From assembly GCA_900547595.1 (NCBI GenBank), contig URHE01000060.1, positions 1-11,405 on the forward strand: a DNA stretch of 11,405 bases, read 5' to 3'. Shown here piece by piece: positions 6,334 to 11,405 of this stretch (position 1 is its first letter; the number at the start of each line of letters is the position of its first letter). The DNA is from an uncultured Desulfovibrio sp. (GTDB taxonomy: Bacteria > Desulfobacterota > Desulfovibrionia > Desulfovibrionales > Desulfovibrionaceae). The translations under genes were made by a program, and so were the position numbers. Below the pieces are notes generated by a model. That model saw only the letters and a list, made by a program, of their open reading frames with translations, was not told the origin of the DNA and made no database searches.

Positions 6334-7610
6334 GCGGCCAGCGGGCATTTCTCGAGCTTCTGCACCGCGAAGTGGTGCCCGCCCTCGGCTGCACCGAGCC
6401 CATTGCCGTGGCGCTGACGGCGGCGCGCGCCGCCGAGGCCCTCGGCTGCGAGCCGGAACGGCTGGATGTGGCCGTGAGCGCCAATCTGCTCAAAAACGGC
6501 ATGGGCGTCATGGTGCCGGGCACCGGCGAAATGGGGCTGGGCATCGCCGCTGCCGCCGGCGCTCTGGGCGGCAGGAGCGCCCTTGGTCTGGAATGCCTGC
6601 GCGACCTTGAACCGGAGCAGGTGGCCCGGGCCAGGGCCCTGCTTGCGCAAGGGCGGGTCAACCTGCATCTGCCGGAAAATGAGCTTTTGCTGTACTGCAA
6701 GGTGGTCGCCCATGGCGGCGGCCACAGCGGCGCGGCGGAACTGCGGGATTCCCACGCCAATATCACCGCCGTGTGGCGGGACGATGCGCTCGTTTTCTCC
6801 AGTGACGAAACGGAGAATGCGGAAGACGGCACGGCTTCCGGGCAATGGCCCCTGAGCCTGGCGGCCATCCATGCGTTCGCCACCACAACGCCGCTGCCCG
6901 AGATAGCCTTCATCCTCGAAGCCGCGCGCATGAACCGCACGGTGGCCGAGGAAGGGCTCACCCGCCAGTATGGTCTGGCGGTGGGCAAAAACATGGATGC
7001 CCAGGTGCGCCGCCATATCCTCGCCGACGACATGCCCACCTTTGCCGTCAAGCTCACGGCGGCGGCGGCGGACGCGCGCATGGCGGGCGTCATGATGCCG
7101 GTCATGAGCAATTCCGGCAGCGGCAACCAGGGCATCACCTGCACGATGCCCGTGGTGGCCTGCGCCATCCGCCTGGAAAAGAGCGATGAGGAGCTGGCGC
7201 GGGCCCTGATCATGAGCCACCTGACGGCCATCCACATCAAGCATCACCTGGGGCGCCTTTCGGCCCATTGCGGCGCCATGGTGGCCGGCACCGCCGCCGG
7301 CTGCGGCATCACCCTTTTGCTTGGGGGCGGCCTGCGCGAGATGGAAATGACCGTGCGCAACATGGTGGGCAATGTGGCGGGCATGATCTGCGATGGCGCC
7401 AAGAGTTCCTGCGCGCTCAAGGTGGCTTCAGCCGTGGGCGCGGGCATCCAGGCGGCCATGCTCGCCCTGGAAGGTTCCGCCGTGCCCGGGAATGAAGGCA
7501 TTGTTTCGGAAGATATCGAAGCCTGCATCGCCAATCTCGGGCGGCTCGGCTCGACGGGCATGCGCGAGACGGACAAGGTCATCCTCGACATCATGCTGCA
7601 CAAGCAATGA
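6330..7610 (+). CDS. L-cysteine desulfidase, UPF0597 / YhaM (CyuA) family
   Basis: Cytoplasmic iron-sulfur enzyme of the serine-dehydratase-alpha-like superfamily. Characterised relatives (Methanocaldococcus L-cysteine desulfidase, E. coli YhaM/CyuA) split L-cysteine into pyruvate, ammonia and sulfide with a [4Fe-4S] cluster rather than pyridoxal phosphate. The 426-residue protein has the signature PALGCTEP at the N-terminus (Cys21), a central SNSGSGNQGITCTMP, AHCGAMVAGTAAGCG and GMICDGAKSSCALK. Cys21, Cys314 and Cys354 are the likely cluster ligands. The 40-residue spacing of the last two equals that of Cys282 and Cys322 in the archaeal enzyme. Its ATG overlaps the symporter stop by four bases, so the two proteins are probably made together. 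Some databases call the family L-serine ammonia-lyase, so serine is the alternative substrate. A strong hairpin follows. Confidence 0.88.
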   Translation: MSGQRAFLELLHREVVPALGCTEPIAVALTAARAAEALGCEPERLDVAVSANLLKNGMGVMVPGTGEMGLGIAAAAGALGGRSALGLECLRDLEPEQVARARALLAQGRVNLHLPENELLLYCKVVAHGGGHSGAAELRDSHANITAVWRDDALVFSSDETENAEDGTASGQWPLSLAAIHAFATTTPLPEIAFILEAARMNRTVAEEGLTRQYGLAVGKNMDAQVRRHILADDMPTFAVKLTAAAADARMAGVMMPVMSNSGSGNQGITCTMPVVACAIRLEKSDEELARALIMSHLTAIHIKHHLGRLSAHCGAMVAGTAAGCGITLLLGGGLREMEMTVRNMVGNVAGMICDGAKSSCALKVASAVGAGIQAAMLALEGSAVPGNEGIVSEDIEACIANLGRLGSTGMRETDKVILDIMLHKQ

Positions 7611-7654
7611 CATCACAGGCTGTTTCCGGCAGGCACCGCGCCTGACGAAAAGGG

Positions 7655-7720
7655 AAAAAGCGGTACCGGGGCATTTCCTCGTGCGATGACAGATCGCGGA
7701 AGGAAATGCCCCGATGTTTT
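7655..7720. terminator. Probable bidirectional terminator between the desulfidase gene and gatA
   Basis: A perfect 13-base-pair stem, CGGGGCATTTCCT (7667-7679) with AGGAAATGCCCCG (7701-7713). Its loop holds a smaller GCGAT/ATCGC stem (7683-7687 with 7693-7697). In the plus direction it is followed by ATGTTTT; in the minus direction a run of five T residues comes about seven bases after the stem. It lies 56 bases past the desulfidase stop and 55 bases past the gatA stop. Confidence 0.7.
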
Positions 7721-7767
7721 AATGCGGCTGGGACGCGCCATCGCTGTCGCCGGAATTTCGGATCGTG

Positions 7768-9237
7768 CTACAGGGCCGGAGCGCCAATGCCCGGCAGGGC
7801 CTGCTCCAGCACCTGCCCCACGCGCAGGATGCCGCCCTCGTCAAATGCCTTGCCGATGAGCTGGAGGCCGACAGGCATGCGGCTCTCCCGGCCAAGGCCC
7901 ACCGGCAGGGAAAGGCCCGGCAGGCCCGCGAGATTGACGGGGATGGTATAGGCATCCATGAGATACGCCTGAAGCGGATCAGCCGTATGGCTCCCCAGAG
8001 GCCACGCCGTCACCGGGGCAACGGGCGTGCAGATGGCATCGCATGTCTCAAGGGCCGTGTGCCATGCGTCGCGGATGAGGCGGCGCGTTTGCGCGGCTTT
8101 CCGGAAATAGGCGTCATAATAGCCCGAGGAAAGGACGTAGGAGCCGAGCATGATCCGGCGCTTGACCTCCTCGCCGAAGCCCTGGCTGCGCGAATTGACG
8201 TAGAGTTCTTCCAGCGTGCCGGATGCGGGTGCGCGCCGCCCGTAGCGGACGCCGTCATACCGGGCGAGGTTGGAGCTGGCCTCGGCCATGGCGATGATGT
8301 AGTAGGTCGCGCTGGCGATGTCCGTGGCGGGCAGGCGCACGTCCATCAGTTCCGCGCCCAGTTCCCGCGCGCGGTCAAGCGCGGCTTCGCAGGCCGCGCG
8401 CACTTCCTCCGCCAGCCCCTCGCCGAAAAAGTCCCGTGGCACGCCCAGGCGCACGCCCGCCAGGCTGTCGCCGGCGTCGCGCACGGCCGCGGTGAAGTCT
8501 GCCTCCGGACGCGGCTCGGAGGTCGTGTCGCGCGGGTCGTGCCCGGCAATGACCGTCAGCACGCGGGCGCAGTCGTCCACCGTGCGCGTGAGCGGCCCCA
8601 CCTGATCCAGCGACGAGGCGAAGGCAAAGAGCCCGTAGCGCGACACGCGCCCATAGGTGGGCTTGAGCCCCACGCAGCCGCAGAACGCGGCGGGCTGGCG
8701 GATGGAACCGCCCGTGTCCGACCCCAGCGACGCGAAACATTGCCCGGAGGCCACGGACGCGGCGGAGCCGCCTGAGGAGCCGCCCGGAACCTTGCGCACA
8801 TCCCAGGGATTGCGGGTGGCCTTGAAGGCGGAATTTTCCGTGGAGGAGCCCATGGCGAACTCGTCCATATTGGCCTTGCCCAGCAGGACGGCGCCGGATT
8901 CCCGCAGGCGCCGCACCACGAAGGCATCGTAGATGGGGACAAAATTTTCCAGGATGCGCGAGGCCGCCGTGGTGGGAAGGCCCCTGGTGGAGAGCGCGTC
9001 CTTGACGGTCACGGGCACGCCCCAGAGGGGCAGTTCCGGGTCCGGTCCCCGGGCGTCCAGTTCCGCCGCGCGGGCGAGGGCGCCTTCGGCATCCACATGG
9101 AGCAGGGCGCCGATGGCGGGTTCGGTGGCTTCAATGCGCGCAAGGCAGGCGCGCGTCACCTCAACGGCGGAGAGTTGCCGCTGTTGCAGGGCGGATGCCA
9201 CGTCTTTGAGAGAAAACGAACAGATGTCACCTGTCAT
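7768..9237 (-). CDS. gatA: Asp-tRNA(Asn)/Glu-tRNA(Gln) amidotransferase subunit A
   Basis: Glutaminase subunit of GatCAB, which turns mischarged Asp-tRNA(Asn) and/or Glu-tRNA(Gln) into the correct Asn- or Gln-tRNA, using ammonia freed from glutamine. The amidase-signature catalytic triad is complete at the positions known from Staphylococcus GatA: Lys79 (VTVKDAL), Ser154 (GGSSGGSAAS, the cis-serine) and Ser178 (SDTGGSIRQP). At 489 residues it is full length. The ATG at 9237 is preferred: the family N-terminus (FSLKDVASAL) follows at once and TCAGGA lies nine bases upstream. An ATG 16 codons earlier adds unrelated sequence. It is 72 bases downstream of gatC on the same strand. gatB is not in the window and must lie elsewhere, as in many bacteria. 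Confidence 0.97.
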   Translation of the reverse strand: MTGDICSFSLKDVASALQQRQLSAVEVTRACLARIEATEPAIGALLHVDAEGALARAAELDARGPDPELPLWGVPVTVKDALSTRGLPTTAASRILENFVPIYDAFVVRRLRESGAVLLGKANMDEFAMGSSTENSAFKATRNPWDVRKVPGGSSGGSAASVASGQCFASLGSDTGGSIRQPAAFCGCVGLKPTYGRVSRYGLFAFASSLDQVGPLTRTVDDCARVLTVIAGHDPRDTTSEPRPEADFTAAVRDAGDSLAGVRLGVPRDFFGEGLAEEVRAACEAALDRARELGAELMDVRLPATDIASATYYIIAMAEASSNLARYDGVRYGRRAPASGTLEELYVNSRSQGFGEEVKRRIMLGSYVLSSGYYDAYFRKAAQTRRLIRDAWHTALETCDAICTPVAPVTAWPLGSHTADPLQAYLMDAYTIPVNLAGLPGLSLPVGLGRESRMPVGLQLIGKAFDEGGILRVGQVLEQALPGIGAPAL

Positions 9238-9309
9238 GGCAATGATCCTGAGACATGATCTTGGGGCATGGCCTGAAACCGGCACAGCCCGGAAAAACGC
9301 GGCGCATCC

Positions 9310-9615
9310 TCAGACGATGCGGGGCACCACAAAATATTCGCCGTCGGTTTCCGGCGCATTGGCGAGAATCTCCGCGCGCTCCCTCCGGTTGGCGGCTTCA
9401 TCGGGGCGCGTCGCCGCCGCGTGGCCCAGGGGGCTGTAGAGTGGTTCCACGCCTTCCGTGTCCACACGGGAGAGCCGGTCCATGTGGCCAAGGATCTCGC
9501 CGAACTGGCGCGCGAAGAGGCGCTCTTCCTCTTCCGTCACGGCAAGGCGGGAAAGCGCCGCCATGTGGCGCACCTCTTCCCGGCTGACACGTTGCTGGTG
9601 CTGTTCCTCTGTCAT
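9310..9615 (-). CDS. gatC: Asp-tRNA(Asn)/Glu-tRNA(Gln) amidotransferase subunit C
   Basis: Small subunit that wraps around the GatA-GatB interface and stabilises the complex. The 101-residue protein has the family pattern: VSREEVRHMAALSRLAVTEEE at the N-terminus, a helix with FARQFGEILGHMDRLSRVDTEGVEP, then the C-terminal segment ending in YFVVPRIV, which matches the usual FxVPxVI ending. The ATG at 9615 has GAGGAA as ribosome site six to seven bases upstream. It follows the lipoprotein gene by 36 bases and precedes gatA, so all three are probably one transcript. Confidence 0.95.
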   Translation of the reverse strand: MTEEQHQQRVSREEVRHMAALSRLAVTEEEERLFARQFGEILGHMDRLSRVDTEGVEPLYSPLGHAAATRPDEAANRRERAEILANAPETDGEYFVVPRIV

Positions 9616-9651
9616 GGTTTCCTCGCTGTCTTGGACGACGGGCGGCCCGTA

Positions 9652-11079
9652 TCAGCGGCTGCCCGGCAGGCGGAGCTTGTAGGAGGGGCGCGGCGTGGTA
9701 TCGTAGGCCGGCGCCCCCGAAGTGCCTGTGGGCGTGGCGCCGGTGGCCTGCCCCGGAGCCGCGGCGGGTGTTGCCGGCGCGCCCGGGGCGCCCGGCACGA
9801 GCGGATTGCCCTGGGCATCCACGCTGGGCAGGCCCTGCATGCGCAACGCCGCGCGTTCCAGCACGGCGGCGCGTGTTTCGCGGAATTGCGCCGCGTCAAG
9901 CGGCTTCATGCCCGCGGGTGAAACCTGGAAGAGATAGAGCTTTTGATGGGCGATGCCCGCATTGTCATAGGCCAGGGGCGCCATGGCGCGTGCCGCCGAG
10001 GCCGCGCGCCGCGACCTGGCCGTGATCTCCGGCGTGGTCAGGCGCGAGTTCAGCGCCAGCGCCGTGGCGAAATTGACGAAATCATAGCCAAGGGCCGTCC
10101 AGAAATCATTGCCCGGCGCCTTGAGCGCCCCCGGCGCCCGCTGTGCGTTCCATGCGCCCGGAAAAACGGCCAGGGCGAAATTTTCGGCGCGGGGAACCTG
10201 CCTGCCGGAAAGACTCTGCTCCCAGAGCGTGGTGCCGAGCAGGACAAGACGATCCTCGCCGTTATAGAGCAGGCTCTGGGTGATCATATCCATGTTTTTC
10301 CAGGAATCCGGCAGGAAGAGCGCCTCAAACTCCGTCTGCGGCACGGGGGTGGTGCTGCCTTCGGCCATGACGGGGTTGACGAGCGGAACGGCGGCGTCGC
10401 TCCAGGAGGTGGGGTCCGCCGCGTTGTAGGTTGCCTGGCGCAGGGGAATATGGCGTTTGCCAAGCGTCTGCGCCAACAGGCCGGTCATGCGCGCGGCATA
10501 GGAGTCCGCCGGATGAAAGGCCCCGTAGGAACGGATGTCCAGCTCGTCCGTGGCAAAGCCCACCAGCGCGTCGATCTGGTCCTGCGGGCTGGGGAAAAAG
10601 CGCCAGGCTCTGGCGCCTTCGTCGCCGGACTTGAGCGTGGGCAGGAAAGAGAAAAAGGCGCGTTGCTCCAATGCGCCGGATTTTTTTGCCTGCTCGTAGG
10701 TCACATCACGCAGGGGCCCCCCCACCACGGCGCAGGAAGCGGGCAGTGCCGCCAGGGTGTCCAGCCAGTTGGCGGCCGCGGTATTGATGGTCTCCAGACG
10801 CAGTTTGCCACCGGCGGCCGTCAGCTCCCGTTGCGCGGCGGCCGCGCCGCGCTTGATCTTGGCGGCAATGGGCGCATAGGGCCCGGACGCGGGCAGCGCC
10901 AGCACCACGCATGTCTGTTGCGGCGCTTCCGGCGCCGTGGGCGTGGCGTCGCGCTTGCCGAACGGGAACTGGCAGCCGCACAGGCCGAAGGCGAGCGTGG
11001 CAAGGAGCGCTCCGGCGAGCGCGCCCTTCCGGAGCGGCCGGAACCACGGAAAAAGGGATGTCATGGCGCTGGCGGGCAT
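9652..11079 (-). CDS. Penicillin-binding-protein activator-like lipoprotein (LpoA/periplasmic-binding-protein fold)
   Basis: Predicted outer-membrane lipoprotein of 475 residues. It starts with a basic segment and hydrophobic core (MPASAMTSLFPWFRPLRKG, then LAGALLATLAFG) and a lipobox LCGC with the modified cysteine at 36; Gln at +2 suggests sorting to the outer membrane. The mature part opens with CVVLALPASGPYAPIAAKIKRGAAAAQREL, the typical first strand and helix of type I periplasmic-binding folds shared by LpoA-like activators and branched-chain amino-acid binding proteins. The tail (about 430-465) is rich in Ala, Pro, Gly and Thr and probably disordered. LpoA relatives stimulate PBP1A in peptidoglycan synthesis; whether this one does is inference. 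ATG 11079 has GAGGAA about seven bases upstream, better than ATG 11064. It is the first gene of a unit with gatC and gatA. Confidence 0.75.
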   Translation of the reverse strand: MPASAMTSLFPWFRPLRKGALAGALLATLAFGLCGCQFPFGKRDATPTAPEAPQQTCVVLALPASGPYAPIAAKIKRGAAAAQRELTAAGGKLRLETINTAAANWLDTLAALPASCAVVGGPLRDVTYEQAKKSGALEQRAFFSFLPTLKSGDEGARAWRFFPSPQDQIDALVGFATDELDIRSYGAFHPADSYAARMTGLLAQTLGKRHIPLRQATYNAADPTSWSDAAVPLVNPVMAEGSTTPVPQTEFEALFLPDSWKNMDMITQSLLYNGEDRLVLLGTTLWEQSLSGRQVPRAENFALAVFPGAWNAQRAPGALKAPGNDFWTALGYDFVNFATALALNSRLTTPEITARSRRAASAARAMAPLAYDNAGIAHQKLYLFQVSPAGMKPLDAAQFRETRAAVLERAALRMQGLPSVDAQGNPLVPGAPGAPATPAAAPGQATGATPTGTSGAPAYDTTPRPSYKLRLPGSR

Positions 11080-11122
11080 GGCGATTCCTCGTGAACGAAA
11101 AATGAAGGAGTCAAGAAAAGAA

Positions 11123-11151
11123 ATTTTAGTACAGCTGCCGCGCGGAGGCAA
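11123..11151 (-). promoter_or_regulatory. Sigma70-type promoter of the lipoprotein-gatC-gatA operon
   Basis: On the minus strand TTGCCT (11151-11146; four of six), a 17-base spacer and TAAAAT (11128-11123; five of six). Transcription should start near 11116, giving a leader of about 37 bases. It lies downstream of the dnaK terminator, so the operon is independent of dnaK. Confidence 0.6.
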
Positions 11152-11251
11152 GCCGTCGAAAGCCGTCACGCCGGAGGCATTCCCCAGGGCGTTCGATTTC
11201 AGTGCGAAAACGCTCTGCGGCGGAGAGGAAATCCGGGCGACGGCCCTCCCC

Positions 11252-11285
11252 AAAAAAAAGCGGGCAGCCCCGAAGGACTGCCCGC
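11252..11285 (-). terminator. Rho-independent terminator of dnaK
   Basis: On the minus strand an 11-base-pair stem (11285-11275 with 11270-11260, one G-U pair) closes a UUCG tetraloop and is followed directly by eight T residues (complement of 11259-11252). It begins 21 bases past the dnaK stop. This is a textbook strong terminator. Confidence 0.93.
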
Positions 11286-11306
11286 GTATGGTCGGGAAGT
11301 GTGGCG

Positions 11307-11405
11307 CTATTTCTTCACTTCGGTGAAGTCCGCATCCACCACGTCGTCGTTGCCGCCGGGCTGGCCGCCCGTGGCGCCGGCCGCCGCCCCGGCATCGGCG
11401 CCGGG
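11307..11405 (-). CDS. dnaK: Chaperone protein DnaK (Hsp70), C-terminal end only
   Basis: The last 32 codons and stop of a minus-strand gene that continues beyond the right edge. The end NDDVVDADFTEVKK matches the conserved EEVVDADFEEV tail of bacterial DnaK, preceded by the usual low-complexity Gly/Ala-rich linker (GADAGAAAGATGGQPGG). A strong terminator follows. Only the tail is visible, so nothing can be said of the ATPase or substrate domains. Confidence 0.9.
   Translation of the reverse strand, partial: PGADAGAAAGATGGQPGGNDDVVDADFTEVKK

Noticed and set aside
3136..6348. A 1070-codon open frame on the minus strand
   Set aside because: It lies antisense to the ttcA-like, M23 and symporter genes, all recognised by motifs, and its translation is rich in His, Arg, Gly and Ala with no family signature. 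Long antisense frames are expected at this GC content.
6291..7268. Two long minus-strand frames of about 320 codons
   Set aside because: Both are shadows of the desulfidase gene, which has its cluster cysteines and signature motifs in the plus frame.
7765..8775. A 336-codon plus-strand frame
   Set aside because: It is antisense to gatA, whose catalytic triad is complete on the other strand.
9943..11094. A 383-codon plus-strand frame
   Set aside because: It is antisense to the lipoprotein gene, rich in Arg and Gly and lacks a family signature.
1..11405. Defence system, CRISPR array, prophage or mobile element
   Set aside because: No spaced direct repeats, transposase, integrase or tRNA-associated attachment site was seen, and composition looks even along the window.

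Overview
The window looks like chromosomal DNA from a GC-rich sulfate-reducing deltaproteobacterium (Desulfobacterota), most likely Desulfovibrio or a close relative. This rests on base composition, the Desulfovibrio-like membrane-anchored M23 peptidase, the presence of GatCAB amidotransferase genes and the overall protein flavour. It is an inference, since no rRNA or other species marker is present. Most of the window is housekeeping. No CRISPR array, insertion sequence, prophage, integrase or tRNA gene was seen.

Left part (1-2640): a glycosyltransferase family 9 (heptosyltransferase-type) gene enters from the left edge on the plus strand. It converges on an rpoZ-dnaJ pair on the minus strand. 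That pair has a good sigma70-type promoter in front of rpoZ and a strong intrinsic terminator behind dnaJ.

Middle (2640-7720): a TtcA-like tRNA-thiolation enzyme (plus) overlaps tail-to-tail with a small SUKH-like protein (minus). The SUKH-like gene shares a divergent promoter region with an M23/LytM cell-wall endopeptidase whose predicted transcript is nearly leaderless. Next comes a two-gene operon, joined by an ATGA overlap: an SDF-family (glutamate/aspartate symporter fold) transporter and a YhaM/CyuA-type L-cysteine desulfidase. The transporter has lost the arginine that binds acidic side chains and part of its sodium site. Together with its partner this suggests uptake of a small neutral amino acid, probably cysteine or serine, and its breakdown to pyruvate, ammonia and, for cysteine, sulfide. 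This is the most interesting part of the window. A long near-perfect hairpin closes the operon and probably also ends the opposing gatA transcript.

Right part (7720-11405): a minus-strand operon of a penicillin-binding-protein-activator-like lipoprotein, gatC and gatA (subunits of the Asp/Glu-tRNA amidotransferase) lies behind a strong promoter. It follows the C-terminal end of dnaK, which has its own terminator with a UUCG loop.
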